A stretch of DNA of 64,000 nt from Oxyruncus cristatus (GCA_013399855.1 VXAY01000723.1:138032-202031); one strand, 5' to 3'. Positions 24,661 to 37,696 are shown, numbered from the stretch's first letter. Notes: a model not told the origin generated them from the letters alone. Program-made: numbers and translations.

Positions 24661-25135
24661 TGGACACTTGTCTGTCTCATAAAACCAGCACAATATATTG
24701 GAACAATCTGTTCTCAAGTGATACAGAGCAGGCTTTGAAGAACTGCTGCCTCTTATCTCTGCTGGTGGTGGTGATGACTCCTCCAGGACAGCATGGCTAA
24801 AGCTGCTATCGAAGGAGATGTACATCCGTGTGTAAGAGGGTGGTGAGGTTGTGGCTGGTTTCAAGGGATTTGGATCCTCCTTTTAACTGACCCTCCAAAA
24901 CATTCCCATGAAGCAGAAGTAAAACACCCAGGTCATTGGAAAAAACTTATTTGAGCTCTCACAGCAAAAGGAAGGTGCATCTGTGCTCCTTCACATCTGC
25001 TGTGACATTGTCACAGGTCTGTAGAGCAGCGTGCATGGGTTGTGCCAGCACAACTTGACACTGGCTTCATGACTGGAATATATGTCCTGTATTTCAACCC
25101 TGTAATAGGAAGAGCACCAGCTCCACTGACTTCTC

Positions 25136-25345
25136 AGAATCACAGAATCAGTCAGGCTGGAAGGGACCACAGAGTCACCTGGTCCAACCTACCCCCTAAA
25201 GCAGGGTCATCCTAGAGCCCATTGCACAGGATTGTGTTCAGACAGCTCTTGAATATCTCCAGTGAGGGAGACTCCACAGCCCCTCTGGACACTGTTCCAG
25301 TGAGCAGTCACCTGCACAGTGAAGTTCTTCCTCCCTCACAAAGGC
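25136..25345 (-). mobile_element. CR1 LINE, 5'-truncated 3' end
   Basis: The + strand begins AGAATCACAGAATCAGTCAG and continues with 'gctggaagggaccacagag', 'cacctggtccaacct', 'cagacagctcttgaatatctc', 'gactccacagcccctctgg' and 'ctgttccagtgagcagtcac', ending near 'gaagttcttcctccctcac'. This is the familiar order of the bird CR1 3' untranslated region read backwards, so the element lies on the - strand with its 3' end at 25136. CR1 is the dominant LINE of birds and is normally found as short 5'-truncated copies like this one. It is moderately diverged and non-functional. The 66-codon frame crossing it (25222-25422) is part of the repeat, not a gene. Confidence 0.92.
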
Positions 25346-26564
25346 ATCCTGAAGGACAGAAGGAGGCTGTCGTATGTTTGACTAAATTCCTCATTTGGGC
25401 AATTAGAATATCAGGAGCATGAAAACATAAATGTGCTGCTTGGTTTAACATGTTTACTTTCATTTCCTGTAGTTCTTATGTTTTCCTAGTTGAAATAAAA
25501 TGCAATTTACACCAAAAAGTTCAGAGAATTTTGTGCTAAGGAATATCGTGATATTTATATGGAGCATCACTTGCAAATTGTACCTTAATGCTTTGCCTAG
25601 GAAGAAGGATGAAGAGTTTTGTAACACTGGTCGTGGACTCTGCCAGCAGGGAGTGAGAGGGATGTAGCTCTTGGAATTTGGAGGTCAGCTGTGAGTAGGA
25701 TACTGTTTTCCACCTAAGTGAGTGAAACTTAGCTCCTCTGTGCAGCTGAAATATCTGCAAAACAATGATACAGGAAACAAATGCTGTAGTAGCAAGCCAA
25801 TTCTGCAATAATTATTTGGTATATGATGCATGCAAAAACTCAGTGCAATTATTTCTTCCTAAACTCCGTCCAAACTACCTTTTAATGGTCTTAAGTAAAG
25901 GGAAATCTGTCACTTTTTCCTGGACTCCTACTTGGTCTAGGAGCCATTTCTTCCAGTCAATCTCCATTTCCTGTCTTTTGGTCAGATTCATACAATTATA
26001 CATTTTCTGGCCTTTCTGATTCCCCCTCTTTGCTTTATACATGCATATGAGAGCTGTACAGTCTGTACCTTTAGAAAAGTTGCCTGTCCCATGAGGATTT
26101 TGCCAGTGCTGAAGATAGATCATCCATCATGATAAAAAGGCCTTATGGAGACAAAGTGAAGCGTGAAGTCTTGAGGACTTGCCTGAAAAGTTGTGTAATT
26201 GGTTGCATATGAGGCTGGTTAATCACTGTCATAGTCTTGTGCGTTGAGTGTGCAAGAGGAGGGTTGTGTGGTGGTTTGGGGCTGTCTAAAGGGGATATGC
26301 GGAGCTAAGAAGATGCTGTTACAAGATCAGGGTGGCTAAATGGCAAATGTTGGTTAAATCCTAGAAAGGCAGTGTAAAGACTGCAAATCGTGTCCTCAAA
26401 CGTGCCTGCACTCAAGATGGCCTGGCATCTTGGCACAGGTGTAGATGTGGTCCAGTAGTGTTATTTTGGGGAAGTTGAAGGGCCTATGATGGCCCCACTT
26501 CAAGTGGATACCAAAACCCTGTAGAACCTGGGCCTTGATTTCTCAGCATGGCTACTTGTGATCT

Positions 26565-26660
26565 TTAGCTCTGTGCCTTGCTGTTTTTATCTGTAAATTC
26601 GGGATAATGCCACTAACTTCACAGGATCTCACTAAATGTTGTGTTTGTGAGGCTCTTGGA
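26565..26660 (-). repeat. MIR-like ancient SINE fragment
   Basis: The + strand shows 'gctctgtgccttgctgtttttatctgtaaattcgggataa' (26568-26607), then 'cacaggatctcactaaatg' and 'tgtttgtgaggctcttgg'. This parallels the reverse MIR consensus 'ctcagtttcctcatctgtaaaatggggataa', 'cacagggttgttgtgagg'. The element therefore lies on the - strand. Confidence 0.55.
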
Positions 26661-27656
26661 CTGACTAGTGTTGAACAGGATACATTAAGGTAGGTGAAGG
26701 CAATAGCATTGTGCAGACAGCAGGACTTACGAGCCCATGCTGAGCCATCAAGGGGGAAGAAAATAGTGAGGAATTGTTAAATGAGTTCTGCCTTCCCTGT
26801 GGCTCATGTTTTGTGGAGCAATAGTCCATGACCTGTATTTTTGGCACTGACTACACTGGAAACTTTTGTCTGCTGTTATAAAGGGTGATTTTGACTTTTC
26901 GTGATCATTTCAGCTCAAGTGGGCTGGATATATACGTGCTGTGTGATGAATCGTGTAAGGAAGATGCTGGGGAGTTGGGAGATACAGCTGACGCTCTCTG
27001 CACAGACTGTTACAGCCATTTTTCCTCTTCAGCTGGGCTGCAGTGAGTTAAACTAGCTGGGTGAACATAGGGACAAAGTGACTGAAAGTAAATCACTTCA
27101 GAAATTGTAAGCTCAGTATTATGGATGCTATCTCTATCCAGCGAGCTTGTGGACCCTGATGGTAAACTGCTGTTTTGTCCATTGATGGAAATAATTTCCC
27201 TGATAAACTATTTGCAATTATCTGTTAATTTTCTTCCTCCAGCTCATGTCATGTCATCTGGAAATCACCAAAGCCTGGCTATTAACAACTGGCTTCTCAG
27301 CTCAGCAGGAGGACTGGGCTCCTGATTTGCTAATCAGAGTATCAGGCAGTTGCTGCTGCTGCTGTCTGGGCCTGCGGTGTGAAATACAGCAAGCTTATGG
27401 CTGAGGGCAAGTCTACTGTGTGAGGCACTCCACATCTATCCTCCTGTCTGTGAAGAGTTGGCTGTGAAGACACCTCTGGTAGGCAGCTGGTTGGTTCCTC
27501 CCCCCATCCCAGACAGGACCATTTCTGCTTGGGATTGTCCAAGGAGCCTGGAGAATCCACCACTCTCCTCCCACAGCAGGTTGATAGTGAACTCCCCTTT
27601 GCGAATTTGAAAGGTAAAGGTAAAGCTTTCTGATCCAGAGGATTAATTTATCTTGA

Positions 27657-27672
27657 TTTTTTTTTTTTTTTT
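27657..27672. repeat. T16 homopolymer
   Basis: An uninterrupted run of 16 T. No retroposon body is recognised next to it. Confidence 0.85.
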
Positions 27673-30019
27673 GTCTCTACAAAGAAGAGAAGGGAGTTCA
27701 CTTTTCAGTAAAGAAAACCCCGCAGCAAACAATGGCAGAATCACTTGCAAACTTACCATTTTTCCTGGGAGTGCCACGTGAGAGCAAGCAAATGAAAAAT
27801 GTGAACTTTCTAAGACAATATATTTGTAAGCTGTGCATTCCCAATGAAAGCAAGGATGACTTTTCTGAATGTGAGTGATGTGAATGCCTTGTCAGATGAG
27901 CCACAAACTTCCGTTACAAAAGAATTTGTCAGGAGACCACACAGGATAAACTTCAGGCAGAAATCATCTACTTGGAGGGAAAGGACTCAAAATTCAGGAC
28001 TTCTGGTGGGAAAGAGTCAAAATTGTAACAGGATAGTGACTGCTCTCCCAGTGCAACCACTCCACAACATGACTGACTGGAAGTGCCTTGTTCACTGCAT
28101 TGGGCAGAGGCTGACCAATGTTTAGGGCCAGTCACACAAATCCCTTTCCTCTAAATTGACATCATGTCAATGGTTTCCTTCAAGGACACTCAAGTGATGT
28201 TGAAGATGATAGGAACAGGAAAACATCACATTAAAAAAATCTTTATCACTTTTTTAGATATGGAGCCAGGCATTTTTCCTTTGTCAGAAGCATTGTGTTT
28301 CACCGACAGATTTATACAATTCACTTTTTTGTTCAATTTTAAGAAACCTACTTGATTTCAAAGATGGTGTGTATTGTAACCTATAGATGAGGAATAAATC
28401 TGCTTTGCTCCTGACTAATATGGGCATTTACAAAGAGCAAGGAACAGTGTTAACGTTGCACCTCTGCTTAAAGGACTTAGTCATCTGGAGCTCAGTTTTC
28501 TCTTAAAAAATAATTATTAAAAAAAGGCAACATCTGTGTCTTTCTTTATTTCCTTTCTGAATTTTGAGCATTGTCTGGGACAAATCTTCTAGCTTTTTAT
28601 AATTCACCAAAATGGCTGGAAACATGGAACAGAAGTTCTCTCTGTGACCAGCTCCCAGACCAGTGTTCAGTGTCCACAACCATGTCCACAGTAGCACCAT
28701 GGTCCATAGTTGCACTGATGCAAACCCACCTCATCTTTCCCCTCTGGAGTGTCCTTGCTGCTTCGCAGCCCCTGTGCTGTGACTGCCTGGTGGGGTAGGA
28801 GCAGTTCTGGTACTTTCATGTATTTGCTTTCAGTAAGTAGTGAGGCTAAAACCAAAATCCAAGATTCCCCGCTTCCTTTCCTTAGCACTTGCTCAGGATA
28901 AAAAGTCTTGCATTTTGTAGAGGTGGAATGAAAATCACAAGACTTCTCAAATTTGGCTTGTGCTTCAGGTTTTGGAAGAATAGCTTTTATCAGTCTTCCC
29001 AAGAGTGTACTTCTAAACAAATAAATGTTTTTCCACTGATTTTTACAATCAGAAGGGGCAGCCAGAAAATTTGAAAGCAGTGAAAATTAAATTGGTCAGT
29101 AGGTATCTTTGCCAACAGGAAAGTAGAAGAAAAAATAAACATCTGTTATGGAAATATCTTTTATTTGAAAGGCATTGTCCAGTCCAGACTCTCAAAGCCT
29201 ATTAGCACCAGTGTTGAGGATGCCTGGCTTAAATCTTTGATTTGTTTGAACTTGTTCACATGCATCAAAGTTGAGAAATGCCCAGTTTAACAAACAAAGC
29301 CTTATTCATAGCTATACAGGTTCATATTGCAGTTTTGTGTACAGATAATTGTGTATCTTGACATTATCATTGTTCATGTTTGCTAATAGTTGCTGTTTGC
29401 CAACAATTAGTGTATTTCTGGGGACTTAACGACAGGCAGTTGCTTTCTCTGTAATCACACTTGATTCAGTGAAGCACTTAGATTTAGACTTTGACTGTAT
29501 GAGACCACTGACTCCAGGGGTCTGCCTTAAAGTTTGACTTTGACTAGGTCTGTGTGATTTACTGGATCATGGCCTAATCAGGAAGAGATCTCCAGCACAA
29601 GCAGTCTTGAATAATTAATATATCCTTTGGAGATTAAAAAAAAAAATGAAGTGTGAATCAGTTCAGTAGGATCTTTGGGGCTGTAGCTCAGTGATACTGG
29701 TGCCCACAGCTGTCTGAGATAAGATGTTCGGCTCCTGCAGGATTAGCTCTGTAGACCAATGTTTCCTGGTCTGGCAGTCTATCATATGTAGGGATGTGAG
29801 AACTTCTTTTCCGACTTGGTGAAGATCCATGAGAAACAGATGTATGAGATCCAGAAAGATCCCTGGGAACAAGGAGGGAGGCACTAAACTCAGGGAATGG
29901 TGTCAGTCTGGTAAAACCAGAGCAGACTCCTGGTTAGATACTCTGTTCACAGTTCAGCCCAGTGGCACTCAACGTGTGCAGTCATAACTTGTGATTCAAA
30001 CAGGCATTTGCATTGTTAT

Positions 30020-30110
30020 GAGTGCCACTTACCTTCAAGTGCCTTGCAAACATTATTAGCTCACAAGACCTTTGAGGTACAAGAAGCTTGTTTTTACAGA
30101 CTGAGTTTGC
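30020..30110 (+). repeat. MIR-like ancient SINE fragment
   Basis: The sequence 'ccttgcaaacattattagct' followed by 'cacaagacctttgaggtaca' and 'gtttttacagactgag' follows the order of the MIR middle section ('ctttacatgtattaactcatttaatcctcacaacaaccctatgaggtaggt' then 'ttttacagatgag'). It is + strand and strongly diverged. Confidence 0.5.
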
Positions 30111-32059
30111 TTTTCTTTGCATGCTTCATGGGTGGGGAGTTCCCTTTAGCTCTGATACAATGAAGGTGGGACCGTTTTGTGTTATTTGCCATTATTATTG
30201 TTTTCCATTTGTTTTATTTGGATAAAACTTAGTTTACTGGAAAATTTAGGTCTCATCGCTACTGAGCTATGAGTCCATGTTTCATGTTTTTCATGTTGTG
30301 TGAGGTAAAATCCCTTTTCATGTCAGTCAAAGTATAGGATGTTCTATCTTTTAAATCTTGTTTTGGGGGTTCTGTGTAGCTCATTATTCCCTTCTGGTGC
30401 CCAAAGCTGCCCTGCTAGATTGTGATAACCTCAGCAAGGAAGGATGCAGACAAACCATGATGTGCTTGAGCAACAGATAGAGATATCCTCCCAAGAGGAG
30501 TGGCTTTTAGTCACTGGGTAAGACCTGGCCATGACCTCTTGGGTTGCTTATTGAAATGGTATCAATTCGGGAGCTCATTAAAGGTCTGTGGATGACAGGG
30601 CACTTAGAGCACTGATGTAAGGCATGTCTCCCTCCCTGCTAGTTTCCCTACAGAAAACGGCTTCAGAGGCAGTGCTCTGTACAGTGGAGGAGGCAGCTGG
30701 TAAACCAGGACAGGCTCCCTTCTGCTCAGGGGCTCTCAAGTAAACTGTGGTGCCTGCAGCCAGAGCTCCCATCAGCCACTGCACAGGGAAAGTGAATCCT
30801 GTGTGACTGTGGTGCCAAAAGGAGATAGTAAATCCTTCAGAAAGGGAGGAACTCTGATTTAGAAGTAAACACAGAAAGACATTTCCTACCTTATTATATG
30901 CATGTCATAGCTTATCAGAGTTTACTTGAAAAGCACCAGGCATCTGTTTAAAGAACCCCCCTTCCCTGGTCTGTTGAATTTCCATCACTGCAGTCAGTGT
31001 GCTCTACCTTCCTGCTTATGGGAGAGGAAAAGGACAGATTTGAAATCTCTCCTTTTTCAATTGCTTCTTGTAAATGCAGTGTTGGACCTTGTCAGGGGGG
31101 AGGAGGATAGTTCTGGGAGTACAGCAACCCATCAGAAAATCGTGTCAACTTTCCAACAAAACTCATCATGTTTCCCCATCAGCCTGTAGGAGGGCCTGGC
31201 AGACAGGTAACCAAGATGATTCCCAGCTCAAAGGTCATAACACTAGCAAATAGCAATTTTGAAGTTAATCAGAGCATCTTGGTTTATGACTCAACTGCGG
31301 ACTTCAAATGCATGCAAAAATCATAAAACCCTCCCTTTGTTGCTGGCAACAATTGCTCAGCTGCTTTAGAAGTGTCTCTGCTTATTTATCTACTGTATCT
31401 TGGACGAGAATTTTGTCTTATCACCTTGCCTTACATGGTGTGCAAGCAGAACAGCTGCCTTGTAAGAAAAGAGCTATTATTTTTGCCCTTCTAAGGACAC
31501 GGGGGACATTTAAGTGCATCTTTGTCTTCTGACTGAACACTCAAGAAAGTGATTAGGCACTGAATTGGGAGCTTAACTTCCATTGCAAAGCAATACATGC
31601 CTGTGTGTGGTACACTAACTGGCTTAATAAGATGGTTTAATTAATTTTGTAAACCTGAGCTCCTTGGGCTATGGTTGATTGTGTGTGGCAGTGTTAATCA
31701 AGTGTGTTATATAGAATTATTTTGTCTGAGGTTTTATATCTGTGCTATGTAGGGAGAATATTTGGGTAGCATTAATTACACTTTAAGCTCAGTTTGTTCT
31801 CACTGTGTACCATAAACTGATCAGACATGTTCATCAACCATCAATTGCCCCAAATGCATCACTGTAAATGAAAGGAGTTTTTCATAACTCTGAAAGGTAG
31901 TTGATTTGGTAACAGCCCAGTCACCAAATTCACATAACTTACTCTATTTTTGTATGATTCTCTGTCATGCTGAGCTGTGGACAGTATGGGGGAGAAGCTG
32001 CTTCAGCAGGCCAATTTGCAGAATGGCCATTAGTTACTGAAGAAGGGCAGATATGAGCT

Positions 32060-32094
32060 AAAATATATATATTTTATATATACATATAAAAAAG
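32060..32094. repeat. AT-rich low-complexity tract
   Basis: This is an imperfect (AT)n tract about 30 bp upstream of the candidate splice acceptor at 32124. Confidence 0.8.
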
Positions 32095-32123
32095 TTTTTG
32101 AATGGTCTCCTTGCCTTATCCAG

Positions 32124-32241
32124 GAGTACTATAGGAATCTCTCCTGAGATTCCTGACCAGCAACTGAAGACCATTCTGCAGAGTCAAAAGTGGGATACTG
32201 ACAGCCTTGACTACGACAGGTTTATTGGACTAGCCATATAA
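32124..32241 (+). CDS. possible terminal coding exon, family unknown
   Basis: A pyrimidine-rich stretch ending CAG at 32121-32123 ('ctccttgccttatccag') is a good 3' splice site. From 32125 an open frame of 38 codons runs to a TAA at 32239-32241; the first exon base would complete a split codon. The peptide includes PEIPDQQLKTILQSQKWDTD, then SLDYDRFIGLAI at the C-terminus. The balanced composition, with W, D, Y and charged residues, is more protein-like than other short frames here. The pattern 'helix, DTDSLDYDRFIGL' faintly recalls the end of a degenerate EF-hand, but the calcium loop is too short, so I do not name a function. An ATTAAA lies at 32382-32387, 140 bases past the stop. Without upstream exons this remains a candidate, and it could be chance. 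Confidence 0.3.
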
Positions 32242-34044
32242 CAACACACTGGAAATTCCTTTCAACGAGAACAACATTCTGTGGTCTAGGTTATATTGCT
32301 GACAGAATATTTGGAGCTCTTGGTCAGTTGGGAAATGATTAAACTTTTTAAAGGTATTTTTTTTGTATTGGTTACTCACAAATTAAATACAGATGTAAAA
32401 CTGCTTGAGCTGTAAATCTGGCCTCGATCATTCCTAACATTTCAACATCATACTATGCAAAATGGCCTCCACTTAAGTCATTTCCAAATGACTGAACTTC
32501 ACATTTTTCTTCTGTTACTGTCATCAACCTCACCAGATGCCATAATCAAGGAAGAGCCACTAACGAGAAGCTGCTGGTAAATTTGGCATGTCTCAGTCAC
32601 TTCCATGTGAGTACCTGGAGAACAGACTGAGCATCTACAACAGCCAGTGTGAATCAAATACAAAACCAAGAATGAGAGTATGGATGGGATCTTTCTTTCA
32701 AACTACTCTGTATAATCAAAACAAATAGCCCTGTCACTGTATACAAAGCAACACATGACTCATAAATAAGGTGAACCTTTCCAGTCTTGTAGTTCCACTA
32801 ATTACACTCTACAAGTGGACCAGGAAACATAGCTGCCTTCTGCACCTAACTGAGCATGAGAAGGAACTATTTTTTTAACAAAGTCTATTATTTTAAGATA
32901 TTATTCATACAGCTCAGGTCCATAATTGAGTGATGGAAAGTTACAAATCAAGATGGCAAAGAATGATAAATTTAGATTGTTCTCTGGCTGCAAATATTGA
33001 AGTCTCTGGCTGAGTCTTTCCATAGTTAACTCTTTCTTATACAGAATGGACATTTTCCAGATAGTGGCATGGCTTACCACATGTGTTTACATATTTCCTT
33101 ACCCAGACTGATTTTCTCACTGATTGAATCTGAGAAAACCCATGAAAAGTGAGGGAAAAAATATGGAGAACAAAATGTGTGCAACATATTTCTCTTGATG
33201 CATGTTTTCAGCCCAGCTGTTCTTGTAATAGAGATGTCTGAGAGCATTTTGGACATGATGAACTGTGACCTTCAGTGAACAATGGCCTATCCCCAATACA
33301 CAGAGCTAAACTTTCTCAGACTAAGGATTGTCCTCACCCTCCCTCCAGTGTGCAAGTTCCCTTTATGTGGATCTCCATGTCAGAAAAAGCCGAGATTCAG
33401 GTATGAACACCCAAATATCTTGGACAAAAATGTAATTCCAAGGCCCCTGTGACTGCCCTTTATGATTGTACAGAGGAGTGGTTGTACAACTGAAACCTGT
33501 TTGAAAACAACTTGTTGAATCAGAAGCTAAGCATTTGGTCTCTTTGTGCAGTTTTGGGGTTTTTTTTTCTGTTTTGTGACTTCTTGCACATGGGAAGATT
33601 TGTATTGTTGATGGAGGGTGATTTTTTTGAGCCCTTGGCCAATGTGCACTTAGACAAGAAATAAGATTGTTTTGCTGTTTAATTTTGAAAGAAAAGTAAT
33701 GTATTTAAGTCAAGTAAGGTTATGTAGTCGGTAATCAGAAATCATGGCATATGCCCTGAATGACCAGGCAGAGGGACTAAGCAGTAAGTTATATACTCTA
33801 GGTAGATGTGTTAAGAACAGTTTGGGAAGCACCTGGTGCTCTGGTCCCTTGGGAAAAGCTATGTTTGCCTCTATTAAATGAAAAGAGGGCTAAATCCCCA
33901 CAGTCTGCCTAGAGGAAATTTGTAAACAGAGGGGCTGGGACAAAAACTATATTGAAAAATTGTTCACCAGTTCTAATGATTTAATGAATACGGTATGGAT
34001 ACTTCAGCAGTGGAGTGGATGACGGGATGTGTGTTAGAGAGGGC

Positions 34045-34095
34045 TGGACTGAATCCAGACCTTTAGGATGATTTTCTGTGACAGTTTGGTTAATT
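34045..34095 (+). mobile_element. possible worn CR1 3' end
   Basis: The sequence 'gagggctggactgaatccagacctttaggatgattttctgtga' follows the CR1 3' end order 'ggttggactagatgatctttaaggtccc...ccattctatgatt' in + orientation, with many changes. It is short and strongly diverged, so the call is tentative. Confidence 0.35.
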
Positions 34096-35338
34096 ATAAG
34101 AACCACATGAAAAAAAAAAGGCACATAAAATTCATCCTGTTCTGTTTTAAAAACTTTCCCCAGAGCATAAGTCCTTCTTTAAAGGTTACCCTCTGATATG
34201 TAACACATCCCGTGTTGTTTTACTAAGCTATGACTCTGTAATAAGTGTTTGAAATTTACAGCTTCAGTTAGTCATAGACTTGAGAAGTGTTTATTTTTTC
34301 TCAGTTGTTCTTGCTATGTAATGAATGTAACTCACCGAGCACTCTAACTCTAGCCCTGGACTCTGGCAGCCGCCTTCTTTCCAAGAAAGAGCACATTGGC
34401 TGCAGCACGCTGGTGATACGAGCGAGGTCCTTCTGCCTATTACAGAGTAATAATTTGCAGACTAAGAAGGAGACTAGAACCAAAGTCACACAAGGTCATT
34501 TCTGGCTGAACTGAAAATAAAGCCCATGTTTTAAAGGTAACTTAGGAAAATTACAGCCACTTATCCATATTGGTTTACAGAAAGAGTCTGCCTGCCTATT
34601 TGGATGTGGTTGTTGCAGAATGGGGGGCTCCTTTTCCATGAGTAACTCATTTGTTTCGGTGAGTTAAAATTCCCTATTTGGATAAAGTCTGTGGCTGCTG
34701 GCAGTGATTGTGATTAGTACCATGTTGCAAATAGCTCAGGGTTTCTTGCAGGCACAATGGGAGCTGCTTCCAAGAAGGATCCTGGATCTTCTTCAGGAGA
34801 CTTTAGAAGCATATGTTTGTCTTTTGAGAAAAACTGAATGTGCTTTATGGGAAAAGGAAACACCCCCATTAATACAAGACATATGTTCTGTGAATGACTA
34901 ATACAGCAACTAGATTCCAATTAAAACTATGCTTCTGTACATGAAGACTGATTAGTAAATGTTTAATGCTAAGTATTTGATTTATTCAGTATTTTCATCA
35001 TGTTCTTAATGATAGCTGCATAGCACTTACTGAAAGATTTCTTTCAAAAACAGTCTTTGTAGCATTTTGCTGTGTAGAGAAGCACAAGCTCTGTGCCTTG
35101 GCTTCCTGTTGCCCCCAGCAAGTACCTGCTCTGAGCATGGTGGTCACAGGGTGAGTTCCCTCACTTGCTGCCTCAGGCAAGCAGTGATTGCCCCTGGGTT
35201 GTTGTGGTTGCCCCTGGACAGGCTGACAAAAGGCTGCCCCATGCTGTGGGTGTATCGTGGGTTTACTCTGGACCAATTTTTTTCGAATTCTTTACACAAT
35301 TACTCTAAGTTGAGAGAAGTTTTATACAGACAAAAGAG

Positions 35339-35366
35339 TGGGTACCCAGCTGTGGGTACCCAGCAG
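35339..35366. repeat. two-copy 14-bp tandem repeat
   Basis: The unit GTGGGTACCCAGCT is followed at once by GTGGGTACCCAGCA. Each unit contains the palindrome GGGTACCC. Confidence 0.8.
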
Positions 35367-37215
35367 CACTGCCTACAGACAGCACAGCTCCTACTCTAAC
35401 ACACATTTCTCAGTTTGTGATATGTTTGCCAGCATTTTGCTGTTTGACCTAAAGCTCTTTTGCTGGTGACTGCTTCAGACCAATGTGTGTGCTTTTCTTA
35501 TTTTAATAAAAATAATATGGGGTTGATTTTATTTTCTTTTTATATAGTTCTGCCTCTGTTCAAGGTCACTGGTTCACTTTTACTCATGTTGGCTGGGAGG
35601 CATTTTGTTCTCCTTTTCATTGTTCTTCTTTTGATATTCTCAGTCTGGGCTGTATTTTCTCACTGGTGAGTCAGCTTCTTTTCTGTCTGTCCCCCCATAG
35701 CATTACCTTATAGGCTGCTTCTGCAGCTCCTGAAATGTCATGGGGCTATCAAACAGTGTGTAGGTCTAAGGGAGGAGTATTTGAATTCCCATCTCTCCCA
35801 ATTGCCCTCATGAGGAGAAGCTGGGCTTGGGGGCTTTGTTTCTAATGTATCTGCTACTCATATGCCCGATGAATGAACATTGCTCAAAGGTGACCAAACA
35901 CCCTAGTCCTCAGCTGCAGCAAACACTGTTGGTGTGGACAAGGCTCCCGAGAGTGTTTTCAGCCTTTGCCATAGATAGGATCAAACTTGGCATTCTATGT
36001 CTAACAATGCTTTCAAAGGAGTAAGGATGGAAATACATCCTGCCTTTTTTCACTGCAAAACACTGTGGGAGAGCTGCTCTGGACGTGCAGTGATCGCTGT
36101 GCTTGTTGTGATGACCCAGGAGGCACCAGCTAACTGCTGAGCTTTCACAAAGCCCCGTGTGAGGTGAGTCCTCTCCACAGACACCATTTGGTATCTCCCT
36201 GAACTGTCACCGTGCAGGTTTACATTAAAGATAAAGCAAACCTTACATAGCTTCAGTGAAGGCCTTTCAGAAGTGCATTGAGAGGGCTGTGAAAATGCAA
36301 TGGAGGCTTCATGAAGTTAATGTGCATCCAGAACCTTTGCTCTGTACAGCCTCCAGATCTCCTCTGCCTTTGTAGTGATGTCAGGGATAAAAAATGGGCA
36401 TTTTCACTGCAGTAGCTCCACTGTGTTTCCTATAAGAGGCTTGAAACTGCCTGCTTAGGGTTTGGCAGCAGCCTCAAATGATAACTACTGGCTACACAGG
36501 CTATGAGACACATGGACTTTGGTCATGAGATCTGTCAGGAATTCAGGACTCAGGAAATATTCTCACAGGCTGTATTTCAATGTACACTATTTCCCTCTGA
36601 AAATATTCTTTTTTCAGGGCTTTACTGGAACATAAAATGTGGCCTTTAGGAGGTGGAGGCCGCTTCAGGCTTGGATTAAAATATAGTCCAACTGGATTAA
36701 ATTATAATGATTTCCTGTTCTCCCCAAATCACTTGGTAGCCAGCTGGGGGTGCTGCAGAGAGGATGCACTCCCCTTGCCCAGGAGCTGAATAGGATTTCT
36801 CTTCATTCAGCAGAATGGAAAAGAAAAACAGATAATAATGCATTAGGGACTTATATGCTGTTGTGCAAACAATTTCTTGGCATCAGAGCAGAGCCAAGCA
36901 AGCCCACCAGTGCTCGTTCACAACTGGCCAGCAGCAGGAGGGTCAGGTTCATTACCTGGGGGATTCTGCTCAAGCGCAGGCTCCAATCCAGTGGGAAATG
37001 TCAAGAAAGAGTGAAGGCAACATAATCATCTCTGACTATAAAAGTTACAGTCCGTTAGAGGAGGGAACTCATAACATCCTGCAAGGAGTGAATTGAGACT
37101 GGGGCTGGAGGATGGAGGACATCAGGGGTGGAGGATTTTCTGGCTTTTGAGGTTTTATGAACCTTGCAAACTCTTTTATGGGTTCACAAAGCTAGTTGAG
37201 TCTGCGAATAATTTC

Positions 37216-37236
37216 TTTTTTTTTTTTTTTTTTTTT
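37216..37236. repeat. T21 homopolymer
   Basis: A run of 21 T, the longest homopolymer in the window. No retroposon body could be recognised on either side, so it is scored as a simple repeat. Confidence 0.9.
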
Positions 37237-37460
37237 AATTTAAATCCTTTTCTTTCCAGGGCCATCCAGATTGACAATAAAAATAATGTCAAACAATGAA
37301 TTAAAGCTGAATCTGTTCTACAAAGACTAGAATATCCTGCAGCTGAGCCACAGAAAAGACACACTGCCTTTATTCACTGAATGGTGAATAAATGGCTGCT
37401 CATACTGGCTGTGATTTGTTTCTAGCCTCATCCTTATTTTCAGTAACTTTCACTCTTATG

Positions 37461-37503
37461 TGTTTTTGTTTGTTGGTTTGGTTTGGTTTTTTGTTTGGTT
37501 TGG
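37461..37503. repeat. T/G-rich low-complexity tract
   Basis: Imperfect TTTGG and TTTTG units make up this tract. Similar tracts occur at 60071-60120 and 61261-61299. Confidence 0.8.
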
Positions 37504-37696
37504 CATTTTTACTCTTGTTTTGTAAGGAAACAAAGGCTATGAAATAAATCCATTTATACATGTACGAGTGCCTTTCAATCTCACCCATCCAGTGTTTTCA
37601 CTGGAGCAACTAATTTCATCCAAATTTACCACGAAGACACAGTTCTCAAAGGTAATTGTGTTACAATATGTTTTGTGAAAATAAATGCCTGAAGCA

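Larger units (their letters stand above)
17391..25135. other. gene-free, intron-like sequence
   Basis: No gene is supported. A 63-codon frame at 17656-17847 looks mildly protein-like but has only a weak acceptor. The interval also contains A13 and T12 tracts at 20673-20708, a short repeat cluster at 23124-23172 and a candidate conserved block at 24430-24660. The stretch of about 22800-24300 has AT-rich frames on both strands and might be a decayed transposable element, but I cannot match it to a family. Confidence 0.45.
25346..32123. other. gene-free, intron-like sequence
   Basis: No gene is supported. Two MIR-like pieces (26565-26660, 30020-30110), a T16 tract and a short (TGC)n run near 27351-27363 are present. 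Open frames of 60-117 codons occur on both strands without coding bias. A tRNA-like motif at 29677-29735 is discussed in the findings. If the exon at 32124 is real, this stretch could be its upstream intron. Confidence 0.45.

Noticed and set aside
25222..25422. 66-codon + frame
   Set aside because: It lies largely inside a CR1 3' end.
34740..34920. Possible exon with MGAASKK-type start after a TTTCTTGCAG acceptor, or the overlapping 65-codon frame
   Set aside because: Two registers compete, neither has bias or a family match, and the ATTAAA nearby is common in AT-rich DNA.
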